Assembly (NCBI RefSeq): GCF_042767895.1
Contig: NC_091588.1
Span: forward strand, 19,570,568-19,590,567
Direction: 5' to 3'
Source of the DNA: Penaeus vannamei
Lineage: Eukaryota; Arthropoda; Malacostraca; Decapoda; Penaeidae
Length of the DNA: 20,000 bases
Shown here: one piece after another, positions 1 to 8,892 of the stretch
How the letters are laid out: the number at the start of each line of letters is the position of its first letter
Numbering within the stretch: position 1 is the first letter of the stretch
Notes under the pieces: generated by a model
Database searches by the model: none
Told to the model about the DNA's origin: nothing
The model's input: the letters and a program-made list of their open reading frames with translations, nothing else
Made by a program: the position numbers and the translations under genes

Positions 1-302
1 TGACACGACACCAGTCCATCACCGAGGAAGCGAAACAGGACACTGGTCATCCCACGCCATTGAGTGTTATTGCCCGCTTCCGTTCATTGAGGTCAGGTCA
101 CCCCTCCCCCCATTAATACCCCCCCTCCCACCACCATTCCCTTTCACCCTCTGACGCAACATTTTTTTTTTTTTTTTTTTTTTTAGGGGGGGGGCGGGGG
201 GGGGTGGTCCGATGGATGATGCTGCGCTGTTTACAACTTTTGTTTTCGGAAAAGGCATTCTGGAAATGGGGGAACCGTGCCAAATTCCTCGCTATCTCCT
301 CT
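1..302. other. Unique sequence with homopolymer runs; no gene seen
   Basis: This stretch is mixed-composition sequence with C-rich patches around 101-135. It contains a T23 run at 162-184, directly followed by an A and two G9 runs split by a single C (186-204). No open frame with credible protein composition was seen. The abrupt T-to-G homopolymer junction could form a G-quadruplex on the plus strand, and it is also a place where assembly errors are common. Confidence 0.6.
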
Positions 303-590
303 CAATCTTCTTTTTCTTATTCTTGTTTTCGTCTATTCTCATCTTCTTATTCTTATTCTTGTTTTCGTCTATTCTCATCTTATTCTTATTCTTGTTTTCG
401 TCTATTCACATCTTATTCTTATTCATGTTTTCGTCTATTCTCATCTTCTTATTCTTATTCTTGTTTTCGTCTATTCTCATCTTCTTATTCTTATTCTTGT
501 TTTCGTCTATTCTCATCTTCTTATTCTTATTCTTGTCTTCGTCTATTCTCATCTTCTTATTCTTATTCTTGTCTTCGTCTATTCCCTTTT
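303..590. repeat. Minisatellite, 36/33-bp unit, about 8 copies
   Basis: The word GTTTTCGTCTATTCTCATC recurs with starts at 325, 361, 394, 427, 463, 499, 535 and 571. The spacings are 36, 33, 33, 36, 36, 36 and 36 bp, and the length variation comes from loss of part of a TTCTTA spacer. The last two units carry GTCTTCG instead of GTTTTCG. All three plus-strand frames stay open only because the T-rich unit lacks stop trinucleotides; the predicted products are Phe/Leu/Ser low-complexity sequence and are not considered genes. Confidence 0.92.
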
Positions 591-803
591 TTCGTTGTCT
601 CTTTGGAATATGTTTGTTTACGCTATACCTCGTTTATCATCTCATACCTGTTACTGATTTTGTCCCATGAATAATATACATACACACATGTACACACACA
701 GCTATGACATGCATCATCTGTACACACAAGAATCAATTTATCATCACAACCTTTCTTCATGTTATTGATTTCAAATAAAACCATTATTTCCTGTTGGACA
801 TTT
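591..803. other. AT-rich unique spacer
   Basis: This is AT-rich sequence with short CACACA patches near 680-730 and no repeat array or credible coding segment. It separates the 36/33-bp minisatellite from the CTTT tract. Confidence 0.5.
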
Positions 804-805
804 TT

Positions 806-885
<80 letters not shown>

Positions 886-887
886 TT

Positions 888-973
<86 letters not shown>

Positions 974-1020
974 TTCCTTTCTTTATTTATTTATTCATTT
1001 ATTCATTTATTTATCAATTT
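804..1020. repeat. (CTTT)n microsatellite ending in a TTTA/TTCA tail
   Basis: Near-perfect CTTT tetramers run from about 804 to 983, with one slippage point near 885. The tract then decays to CCTT and to TTTA/TTCA tetramers up to about 1020. The strand is purely pyrimidine until the tail, a composition that can adopt triplex structure under supercoiling. It has no coding value. Confidence 0.95.
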
Positions 1021-1078
1021 TTCTCTTTCTCTAAGTCTGGATGACAATTAATAATAAAACAATTCTTATGAAACGTCA

Positions 1079-1349
1079 GTAATAATGATGTTAATGAGGA
1101 TGATGATGATATTGTAAGTAATGATGATGATGTAAGTAATGATGGTGATGATGTAAGTAATGATGGTGATGTAAGTAATGATGGTGATGTAAGTAATGAT
1201 GGTGATGTCAGTAATGATGGTAATGATGTAAGTAATGATGGTGATGTAAGTAATGATGGTGATGTAAGTAATGATGGTGATGTCAGTAATGATGGTAATG
1301 ATGTAAGTAATGATGGTGATGATGTAAGTAATGATGGTGAGGATGATGA
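1079..1349. repeat. 18-bp minisatellite (GTAAGTAATGATGGTGAT) with 75-bp higher-order unit
   Basis: The array is built from an 18-bp unit. From 1153 it is ordered as three 18-bp units plus one 21-bp unit carrying GTCAGT, giving a 75-bp block. Two blocks, 1153-1227 and 1228-1302, read identical, and a third starts at 1303 but diverges. I count ten GTAAGT and two GTCAGT words between 1114 and 1329. GTAAGT is the metazoan consensus 5' splice-site word, so the plus strand carries a row of donor-like sites. The minus strand is open as Ile/Thr-rich sequence, which is a repeat artefact. Confidence 0.9.
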
Positions 1350-1680
1350 GGATGAACACCACTAATGATGGTGATGAGAATGTTAATGATAATTATGATT
1401 AGGACAGAAGTTGATGCTAATGAGGATGGTAATGATGATTATGATGTAAACGATAATGATAATGATAATGATGCTGACGATAAGGATGATAGTGATTATG
1501 TTAATGATAATGATGATAATGATAACCATAGTCATAATAACGTCAGAGGCAACAATAATAACAATTACGTATGCTTATGACAATAAGGATAATGATTATC
1601 ATGAGAATACTAGTAATAATTATGACGATGTTGATGATGATGAAGCAACAACTATAAGACTCAGAGCCAGTGACGTAGTT
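1350..1680. repeat. Degenerate GATAAT/GATGAT low-complexity region
   Basis: This is imperfect ATAATG/GATGAT sequence continuous with the 18-bp array but without a fixed period. It is probably older decayed microsatellite. Open frames here give Asp/Asn- or Met/Ile-rich peptides expected from the composition alone. Confidence 0.8.
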
Positions 1681-2000
1681 AGAAATTTGAAGAAGCTCTA
1701 GGTCTCTTGAGGCTGAAAAAATGTAGGAAAAAGTTCACTTACTTGATCCTTAACAAATCCTCGGAACAAAACAAAGCTAACCTAGATTAATAGGCGTCCT
1801 GGCTACGTCACAGCTGAGAGGGAAATACCAGGAACACGTTTTTGTTCCATTTGCAGCGATGGAATTAGGGGAAAGGACCTCTGCTGGGAAATCGGCGGTA
1901 GATCTAGCAGTCACTTATTTTGGGGCCGGGTTCTCAGAGGCGTTAAGGCGCCGTATCTCCTTAAGGCGCCTTAACTTACGACCGAGAGATCTTATATATA
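1681..2000. other. Unique sequence with GGCGCC inverted repeats
   Basis: This mixed-composition stretch has no coding signal. It carries GTTAAGGCGCC at 1942-1952 and its exact reverse complement GGCGCCTTAAC at 1965-1975, with a 12-bp spacer. The second arm is inside a perfect 14-bp palindrome, TTAAGGCGCCTTAA (1961-1974). The word AAGGCGCCGTA (1945-1955) recurs at 2344-2354 beyond the neighbouring minisatellite. This looks like a fragment of a dispersed repeat family, not a gene. Confidence 0.6.
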
Positions 2001-2322
2001 CATACACAGAGCAAGGGACACATATATAAAGAGCAAGGGACACACATACACAGAGCAAGGGACACGCATACACAGAGCAAGGGACACACATACACAGAGC
2101 AAGGGACACACATACACAGAGCAAGGGACACACATACACAGAGCAAGGGACACATACACAGAGCAAGGGACACGCATACACAGAGCAAGGGACACACATA
2201 CACAGAGCAAGGGACACACATACACAGAGCAAGGGACACACATACACAGAGCAAGGGACACATACACAGAGCAAGGGACACACATACACAGAGCAAGGGA
2301 CACACATACACAGAGCAAGGGA
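2001..2322. repeat. 22/20-bp minisatellite, 15 units, with 108-bp higher-order unit
   Basis: The word GAGCAAGGGA starts at 2009, 2031, 2053, 2075, 2097, 2119, 2141, 2161, 2183, 2205, 2227, 2249, 2269, 2291 and 2313. Spacing is 22 bp except for two 20-bp units (2141-2160 and 2249-2268). The variant CACGCA follows the units at 2053 and 2161. Together these give two 108-bp higher-order blocks, 2053-2160 and 2161-2268. The minus strand is open in three frames (Cys/Val/Ser/Leu-rich), which is a composition artefact. Confidence 0.93.
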
Positions 2323-3236
2323 CCCGCCATATTGGTGCGAGTGAAGGCGCCGTAGGTCAAGGAAGGGGGAGAGCAGCCTTCAGCGCTTCAGGGCGGACGG
2401 GAAAGCAACTCTTGGCTTTTATACAAGGGAAATACAGCGGGACGGTTAAGGCCCCCAGCGCGCCGTAACTTAACCCTTTCAATGATACGTTCTGAAATCA
2501 TTTGCGTCCCCTGTGTGATACGCATTTTCTGTATTTTCTGAATAACATTTTCTGTAGTTTTGATTTTTTTTTTTTTCTTGAGAATTCGGCTACTGAAGTC
2601 TTCCCCTAATCATTCCTTTAAAACATGTGTGTTATCAGTGAATAAGGCGAAAGGCATTAGGAATACCAGTTTGTACTTTTTGTTCCATATTTTGCATTTT
2701 GTATTCCTGTGACGTAATTATCTATTATGGAAGAGAGAAAGAGAACCACGTTAGACAAAACAGGTTTCGAAACCCGAAGACGAAACTCTAAAGAACTTCG
2801 AAATTGTTGTCTCATCTTTTACAGTGTTTTTCTGTCAATGTATCAGTGCAGTGTTTTTTTTCACTCATCTGTATCCCAACGCACACTTATACCACTACCT
2901 CTTTACCAATCTCTAATTAACTATTCACCCAACAAGCTCCCTCCCAGTCCACCCCACCCCACCCCCACGTCACCCCACTCGTAAACAGACTCGTTTCACT
3001 ACACTAAAGACCTTATCAGAGCCATTATCCTCTACAGGAAACACCTCAAGGTCGTTGCGTACCTCCCTCGACCGTGGCCAGAGGAAGGGGGTCTAAAGCA
3101 AGGTCTGAATAAGTATATATAGACCCCGGCTTAAATCATTGTGAGGTCACAAGCACGGAACCACAAGCAGCCTTCATTATAAACAACATTGTCAACTCTC
3201 AGGCCTTGTCGCCCTGTTAATGAGTGTGCGCAACGT
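2323..3236. other. Unique sequence; no gene recognised
   Basis: This is about 900 bp of mainly AT-rich sequence. It has GGCGCC-type words just after the minisatellite (2344-2354), a GC-richer patch ending in CGCCGTAACTTAACC near 2462-2476, a T12 run near 2567, and a 12-bp palindrome GGTTTCGAAACC at 2763-2774. C-rich sequence occurs near 2936-2965. An 85-codon frame from 2727 shows no recognisable domain and overlaps low-complexity DNA. Confidence 0.5.
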
Positions 3237-3296
3237 GTTTGTGTGTGTGTGTGTGTGTGTGTGTTTGTGTGTATGTGTGTGTGTGTGTGTGTGTGT
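3237..3296. repeat. (GT)n microsatellite
   Basis: Alternating GT runs for about 60 bp, interrupted by TTTGTGTGTAT near 3263-3274. Such tracts can adopt Z-DNA. No coding meaning. Confidence 0.95.
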
Positions 3297-3660
3297 AATG
3301 CATATATGTGTACATACATATCTATATGTGCATCTTTCGGGCAAACTTGATCCCAAAACAACCCTTAGTCACACACCAATACTAGAAGCCAGTCATAAAA
3401 ATACGCCATCTGGCACTTGTCCAGGTGACTGATGATGCCACGCCTTGCCCCCCTCCCCCCCCCCCTCAAGGAGAGTGCCTGCTCGAGCGAAACTGTTTCA
3501 TGTCAGATCCTACACAGAGAGAGGCACTGCCTTGACTCCATTCCTTGAAAGTGCGTTGTTGCTTCTGCGTAAATTTTATCGGAGACAAGAAGATAAGACG
3601 GGAACGTAAATTGGGGTTGGAAACCGAGAGAGAGAGAAGGAGAGATCGATTGATAGAGAG
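3297..3660. other. Unique spacer with a C-rich homopolymer
   Basis: This is mixed-composition sequence with a C-run (about 3448-3465, interrupted by one T). I see no open frame with protein-like composition and no RNA gene. Confidence 0.5.
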
Positions 3661-3700
<40 letters not shown>

Positions 3701-3701
3701 A

Positions 3702-3748
<47 letters not shown>
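3661..3748. repeat. Compound (GT)n-(AT)n microsatellite
   Basis: A (TG)n tract from about 3662 to 3696 changes through TATGTATATATG into an uninterrupted (AT)n run to about 3748, which then joins (GA)n sequence. The (AT)n part is self-complementary and can extrude as a cruciform. Confidence 0.95.
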
Positions 3749-3750
<2 letters not shown>

Positions 3751-4160
3751 AGAGAGAGAGAGAGAAAGTGAGAGGAAGAGAGAGAGACAGAAAGAGAGAA
3801 AGAGAGAGAGAGAAGAGAAGAGAAAAGGGAAGTCATACAGAGCCAAACAGACAGACTTGCAGGCATATAGGCAGACAGACGGACAGACAAAGATATACAG
3901 ACACCAAGGCACACTGATAAATACATACAAACAGGAAGGAGGGAGATAGATAGAGAGAGAAAGAGAGAGACAGACAGAAAGATAGATAGACAGATAGCTA
4001 GACATACAGAAAGAGAGAGAGGGAAGGAGAGAGATACAGAAAGAGAGAGAGAGAGAGATAGACATACAGAAAGAGAGACAGACTGACAGACAGACAGACA
4101 GAAAGAGAGACAGATAGACAAACTGAAAGAGAGAGAGAGGGAGAGGGAAAATAAAAAGAA
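3749..4160. repeat. Long imperfect (GA)n / GACA / GATA purine-rich tract
   Basis: About 410 bp on the plus strand are almost entirely A and G, with interspersed GACA and GATA tetramers (for example around 3867-3905 and 3961-4000). The minus strand reads as long Ser/Leu frames because CTCTCT lacks stop codons. The purine bias and the lack of normal codon structure argue that these are not genes. Confidence 0.93.
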
Positions 4161-4226
4161 CAATCAAAATGGAAATCAAGAAGAAGAAAATCCAAATCAA
4201 TAAAACGAGAGCTGCGTAGATGTAGC

Positions 4227-4228
<2 letters not shown>

Positions 4229-4291
<63 letters not shown>
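4229..4291. repeat. (AT)n microsatellite, about 31 dinucleotides
   Basis: An uninterrupted alternating AT tract, a perfect self-complementary sequence able to extrude as a cruciform. Confidence 0.96.
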
Positions 4292-4294
<3 letters not shown>

Positions 4295-4350
4295 GATCGA
4301 ACGCCAAGTTTAATTGTTTATTTATTTCATTCATTTACACACACATACAC

Positions 4351-4603
<253 letters not shown>

Positions 4604-5526
4604 CACACATATGTATATACATATATATATGTATATATATGTATACAAATTCAGTATAGTTGGTATATACACGCTTCTTTCTAGTCACGTTTAGTCCAAG
4701 TTATGCAAATTATGCGAAGTCTACAATGTTTAAGCCACATGTTGCAAGGGGCTTTACGTACACATGGACGTACATCGAAGTAAATGTTTAGTTGTTTTTG
4801 TATAACATACATGCCATTAGATGTGGTGGGTTTGTGTGTGTGTGTTTGTGTGAAGTGTACGCGTGCAGTGTATGTATGCATGTGTGTCTCTGTGTGGGTG
4901 TGGGGGGGTGTTAAGTATGTTATAAAACAGAAGTATGTTATAAAACAGAGGTTTAATTACGAAGAAGATTTATACAGCTACATCCCAAGTAAAGATGTGC
5001 TTGTTAGAGAAGAAGTGTCAAGAAGACGAGGAAGAAAAAGAAGAAGGTAATGAAAATGATGACAAGAAGAATGAGGATGATGAGGACAATGATGATAAAA
5101 GTCCATAGCCATATCAGTCCAAGAATTCTATCTATTCTGTGTACATGTCAACCATATCGTCGATTAGATCGTTATCAGTCCAGCTGGGTCGCCACGCTAT
5201 TATGGGATGAATAGTAAAGAAAAAAAAAGGAACAAATATTATGATAAATATTATCCTCGTAAAATAAAAATGCCTCCATTTTTCAACATTTTTGTTTGTT
5301 ATTTTGTTCAGTAAGCACGTCTGAGGAAATTCACACCTTATTTTGTGGTAACTGGCATATGAGTTGTAACTGTTTCTCCTGTAATGTGTATGGAATATAG
5401 ATAGTACGGTAGTTTGCGTTCTCATATGGCCTAATTTAGTAGTCACACTTATATAAACAAACGTAACTTAACATTGCTGTAAGTAGAAAAAAATATATAA
5501 ATCTGAGAATGAACATCACAATACAA
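4604..5526. other. AT-rich unique sequence with an 18-bp tandem duplication
   Basis: About 920 bp without a recognisable gene. An exact tandem duplication of AAGTATGTTATAAAACAG occupies 4913-4930 and 4931-4948. A short GT-rich patch lies near 4830-4910. At 5020-5100 the DNA becomes GAA/GAT-rich; a 37-codon acidic frame (ATG at 4995, TAG at 5106-5108) is explained by that composition. A 104-codon minus-strand frame (5446 to 5132) has no recognisable domain. Confidence 0.5.
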
Positions 5527-5578
5527 GAGATGCATTTGACCGGTTTCGAATATATATCTTCGTAGGAAATACATTCTC
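5527..5578 (-). ncRNA. Degenerate hammerhead-ribozyme-like motif (type I, minimal stem III)
   Basis: Read on the minus strand, this 52-nt segment has hammerhead order. The stem I 5' arm is GAGAATGTATTT (5578-5567), followed by core CCTACGA (5566-5560), a weak AT-rich stem II (5559-5548), GAAA (5547-5544), a palindromic CCGG (5543-5540), UC at the expected cleavage position (5539-5538), and the stem I 3' arm AAATGCATCTC (5537-5527). The arms pair over 11 bp with one bulged A and one G-U wobble. The family core is CUGANGA...GAAA...UH. Here A6, G8, A9, GAA, A15.1, U16.1 and C17 are kept, but G5 is lost, either as two substitutions (U4C, G5U) or as a deletion. The copy is therefore probably inactive. 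Tiny palindromic stem III sequences are known from hammerheads of Penelope-like retroelements and retrozymes, which act as dimers. No retroelement coding sequence was recognised nearby, so I infer an orphan fragment. Confidence 0.5.
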
Positions 5579-6432
5579 GTGGCTGATTGCTCGTCACCGC
5601 GTAGAGCAGGGAAGGTGCCAAGTGTTTGTTACCAACTAGGTTACCTACTTGTTTTTTTTTTTTTTCTTATTTTTAGATCTTGCAAAGTCTGTCTTCGAAC
5701 GTGCACATCAGGTTTTGACCGTATTTCCGTGTCTTTTATTTGTTTATTTTCTTAAGATGCATCCGAGTCCTGTAATAAATCGTGTATTTCACTTGTATAA
5801 ACAATAAATCGTGTAACAATTATCTATTAATCAGATGTGACAACTGTTAGCATTTTCCGGTTTTGTTGACGTTCTTTGCTTTCCTATAAACAGAACCTTT
5901 GGAGAGATCAATTAGTTGCTGTTGTTGGCATTTGCCGCTTTATCTATATTTATTGCAGTGTGTTAAAAAGTAAGGCTAGTAAGATCATTCAGAGTGCAAA
6001 AAATATATAGACGAATTGTATATGCCCATCTACGTGTGGAGAATTCTTGACGAAGAGAGTGCAACAGGAACAACGAAGGGAAGAACAAGAAAACACACGA
6101 ATCCTATCTACACAGAAGAAAAAAAAACAAGAATTTGACATCATAACTACACTCTATACGAATATTTCTAGGATCCTACAGGAAACGAACGTACATGACA
6201 ACCTTTTTCCCAATCTACTTCCGCCAAATGAGGGAGACGGGTATGTGAGCGTTCGAACAGTGGACTCTACGCACCTTTTCCACTACCTGGACGACCGTTA
6301 ATTAATGGCTTCTGGCGTCGGAGGAGAGCGTTACCTTCAGCTGTCAATCACCCGTGAGTTTTATGGGACCAATATGCAACCTTTGTTTATATATGTCTGT
6401 TCCTTGGCGCTTGGAATACGAGTACATGCTGG
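5579..6432. other. AT-rich unique sequence; one unassigned ATG-less open frame
   Basis: This region includes a T-rich run near 5651-5665 and two copies of AATAAATCGTGTA (5774-5786, 5803-5815). A 97-codon plus-strand frame is open from 6011 to 6301 after a stop at 6008-6010. It has no ATG near its beginning, but unlike the repeat frames it has ordinary amino-acid composition, with a charged Gln/Glu/Arg stretch followed by mixed sequence. I do not recognise it and see no clear splice sites. It could be a decayed element or chance. Confidence 0.4.
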
Positions 6433-6642
6433 TTTCCAAACTGCTCAGAGAGAAAGAGGGAGATGGAAGAGGTGGGACAGAGAGAGAAGTGTGGGGGCGG
6501 GTGGGGCAGATAGAGAAGGTGAGTGAGAGATGGGAGAGTGAGAGATAAAGAGGGATAGAGGAGGTGGAAGAGAGAGAGAAAGAGATATAGAGGGGATAGG
6601 AGATAGATAAAGAGAGAGGGAAGAAGGAGAGAGAGTGTAAGT
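6433..6642. repeat. Imperfect (GA)n-rich tract
   Basis: Purine-rich plus strand with AGAGAG, GGGA and GATAGA words and no fixed long period. Frames through it are Ser/Leu-rich on the minus strand or Arg/Glu-rich on the plus strand and are composition artefacts. Confidence 0.85.
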
Positions 6643-7070
6643 TTATCAATAATTTCATCACTTTATTGTTTATCAAAAATACCTCCACTATAGGTACTGT
6701 TGTCATTTCTACTTTTTCTATAATGATCATTGGTATAATGATCTTCCTCTAATTACTGATATTATCTCCATTATTTTCACAACTTTTTTCCAACCATAAT
6801 ATTTCAATCAGTGTCCACATTATAATGATAATCATAATTATCATCATCCATTAATATTTCAATCTTTATCATCCGTGTTACCATCACCATTAAGACCGTC
6901 ATCATTGTCATCGTTATTACCATCATCATCAACAATTCATCATCATCATCAATCACAATCAGTGGCATAATAATCTTTATTTCTATATCATTTTCATCAG
7001 CATCAACATGATTCACCGGAAATTTTCACATTAAAATTTCGATGTACATCACTATTTACGCCTTCATTCC
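6643..7070. repeat. AT-rich unique sequence grading into ATCATT/CATCAT repeat
   Basis: From about 6730 the sequence is dominated by ATTATC, CATCAT and ATCACC words. These are the reverse complement of the GATAAT family found elsewhere in the window. No gene is seen. The array is degenerate and has no stable period. Confidence 0.7.
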
Positions 7071-7708
7071 CACGGCTCCCCTCCCCAGCGCACCCCCTCC
7101 TCCTCCCCCCTCCCCGTCGCTTCTGTTCCCCCTACTCCCCCACCCCTCTCCCCCTCACCCCAACTCCCCACCCCTTCCACTCACCCCTCCTATCCTTCCT
7201 CCCCCGTCACCCCACTCTCTCCTCCCTGCCCCTCTCCCCCTCCCCCTCCCCTCTCCCCTTCACCCCTCCCCCTCCCGCCCCTCACCCCTCCTCCCCTCTC
7301 CCCCTCCCCGCCCCTTCACCCCTCCTCCCCTCTCCCCCTCACCCCTCCTACCCTTCCTCCCTCTCCCCTCTCCCCTTCACCCCTCCTCCTCCGCCCCTCC
7401 CCCTCCCCGCCCCCCTCTCCCCTTCCCGCCCCCTCACCCCCTCCTACCCTTCCTCACCCTCACCCACTCCTCCCTGCTCCTTCACCCCTCCTCCCCCCTC
7501 CTCCCCCTCACACCTCCTCCCTCTCCCCGCCCCTTCACCCCTCTCCCCTTTCACCCCTCCCCGCCCCTTCCACTCACCCCTCCTACCCTTCCTCCCCCTT
7601 CCCCTCACCCCCTCCCCCGCCCCTTCCACCCCGCCCCTCACGCTCCCCGCCCTTCACCCCTCCTCCCCCTCCTCCTCCCCCTCCCCCTCATCCCCGCCCA
7701 CGCCCGCC
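7071..7708. repeat. C-rich polypyrimidine tract (CCCCTCC-like), about 640 bp
   Basis: The plus strand is nearly all C and T, built from CCCCTCC, CACCCCTCC, CCGCCCCTTCA and CTACCCTTCCTC words in a loose array. A proline/serine/leucine frame of about 240 codons spans it, but every residue is dictated by the C/T composition and no domain is present. The repeated C runs could form i-motifs, and the complementary strand G-quadruplexes. Confidence 0.93.
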
Positions 7709-7794
7709 CATCAAGCTGTGAGAAACTTCGCCTCAAATTAGTGAAGGACGGGAGAAGGACGCATCGAATTCAGCCTCGTTAGTGTAGGGGTGGC
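7709..7794. other. Short unique island between C-rich and G-rich blocks
   Basis: About 85 bp of mixed composition (AAGCTGTGAGAAACTTCG at its left) interrupt the strand-biased domain. No function is evident. Confidence 0.5.
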
Positions 7795-7862
7795 TGGTAG
7801 GGCGTTAGAGAAGGGGGGGGAGGGGGTAGGGGGAGAGGGGGAGGGGGGAGGGGGGTTGGAAG
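7795..7862. repeat. G-rich block with opposite strand bias to its flanks
   Basis: At least six runs of four or more G occur between 7813 and 7856, separated by A, TA or AGA. This matches a strong plus-strand G-quadruplex pattern. The block is close to a reverse complement of the C-rich words on both sides, so it could also pair with them in a large hairpin. Confidence 0.88.
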
Positions 7863-7904
7863 TGGTTGTTGAGTGGCGAGTGTGATTGCGCGGCGTCCAT
7901 TATC
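7863..7904. other. Short unique sequence
   Basis: Mixed-composition sequence (GTGGTTGTTGAGTGGCGAGT and onwards) between the G-rich block and the second C-rich tract. Confidence 0.4.
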
Positions 7905-8506
7905 CCCAACCCTTCTTCCCGCTCTCGAATCCCTCCCCACGTCGCTGTACCCCTTTTCTTCGCCTACCCCTTCTTCCTCGTCCCATCCCCTATACCTCCT
8001 TTCCCTCCTATACCCCCCTACTACTCTTACCCTACCACCCACCCCCGTTCCCCCTACCTCTTGCCCTCCCCTAACCCCCCCTCCCTTCTTGCCCTCCCCT
8101 ACCCCCCCCTCCCCTCTTGCCTACCGCCCCCCCCCTCTTGCCCTCCCCTACCCCCCCCCTCCCTTCTTGCCCTCGCCGCCCTCCCCTAACCCCCCTCCCC
8201 TTTTGCCCTCCCCAACCCCTCCCCAACCCCCTTCGTCTCTAGCCCTCCCGCCCTCCTCTAACCCCCCCTCCCCTCTTGTCCTCCCCTAACCCCCCCGTCC
8301 CCTCTTGCCCTCCCGCCCTCCCCTACCCCAACCCATCCCCCTGGTCCCCCTCCCCTTTTTGCCCTCCCCTACCCCCCCTCCCTTCTTGCCCTCCCGCCCT
8401 TCCCTACCCCCCTACCCCCCTCCCCCCCTCCCCTCTTGTCCTCCCCTAACCCCCCTCCCCTTTTGCCCTCCCCTGGCCCCCCCCCAACCCCTTCGTCTCT
8501 AGCCTG
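7905..8506. repeat. Second C-rich tract with a ~29-bp unit and a 260-bp duplication
   Basis: From about 8055 a loose 27 to 30 bp unit recurs, built from CCCTCCCCTA, CCCCCCTCCC and TTCTTG or TTTTG words. The non-repetitive word TTCGTCTCTAG occurs at 8232-8242 and 8492-8502 in the same context, showing that about 260 bp was duplicated within the tract. The proline-rich open frames here are composition artefacts. Confidence 0.88.
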
Positions 8507-8650
8507 TATCCTCTCGAACTCTCTCTCGTGTCCCGCACTTCCTGCCAACTGTTTGTTATTTGTTTGTTGGTCTCGGCTTTATTCCCTTTCCAACTTTGTA
8601 AACAACCTTGGAGAATCTAGTGTGAGAATTAGGGGATCATCTGTAATGTC
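8507..8650. other. Unique spacer within the pyrimidine-rich domain
   Basis: About 140 bp of ordinary composition separates the C-rich minisatellite from the T/CT-rich sequence. No gene is seen. Confidence 0.4.
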
Positions 8651-8780
8651 TTTTTGCTTTTGCTTTTGTTTTTGTTTCTATCTATTTATCTCTTTTTTTC
8701 TCTCCCCCCTCTCTCTCTCTGTCTGCCTGTCTCTCTCTCTCTGTCTGTTTCTGTCTGTCTGTCTTCTTCTCTCCCCTCCC
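8651..8780. repeat. Imperfect TTTTGC then (CT)n/GTCT tract
   Basis: Short TTTTGC repeats (8652-8678) are followed by (CT)n with GTCTGTCT interruptions up to about 8762. Low complexity, non-coding. Confidence 0.85.
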
Positions 8781-8892
8781 CTCCATCTCCATCTCCATCT
8801 CCATCTCCATTCCATCTCCATCTCCATCTCCATCTCCATCTCCATCTCCATCTCCATCTCCATCTCCATCTCCATCTCCATCTCCATCTCCC
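8781..8892. repeat. (CATCTC)n hexanucleotide array
   Basis: About 18 copies of CATCTC lie in tandem with one TTC slip near 8809. On the minus strand it reads as a pure Met-Glu alternation and on the plus strand as Ser-Ile or His-Leu. These are typical of a frame forced by a hexamer. Confidence 0.95.

Noticed and set aside
1831..1848. GGAACA(N6)TGTTCC resembling a steroid-receptor half-site pair
   Set aside because: Receptor elements of this class use a 3-bp spacer; this one is 6 bp, and a single 6-bp inverted repeat is expected by chance.
1915..2360. Cysteine-rich minus-strand frames (CVPCSVYV-like repeats) that resemble a small secreted protein
   Set aside because: Three frames are open together and the 22-bp unit is not a multiple of 3, so the peptide repeat only appears every 66 bp. 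No selection for one frame is visible.
3114..3141. TATATATAG followed by TCATTG, a TATA-plus-initiator look
   Set aside because: The spacing of about 24 bp is short, no gene follows, and TA-rich words are common here.
3466..4230. Long minus-strand Ser/Leu/Cys frames
   Set aside because: Shadows of the GA/GACA/GT/AT microsatellites, open in more than one frame at once.
4995..5108. 37-codon acidic small frame starting at ATG
   Set aside because: Explained by GAA/GAT-rich low-complexity DNA, with no supporting context.
6011..6301. 97-codon ATG-less open frame of ordinary composition
   Set aside because: No start codon, clear splice sites or recognisable domain; kept only as a note within the surrounding unique region.
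7042..7782. 246-codon proline-rich frame
   Set aside because: Composition is dictated by CCCCTCC repeats and no non-repetitive domain is present.
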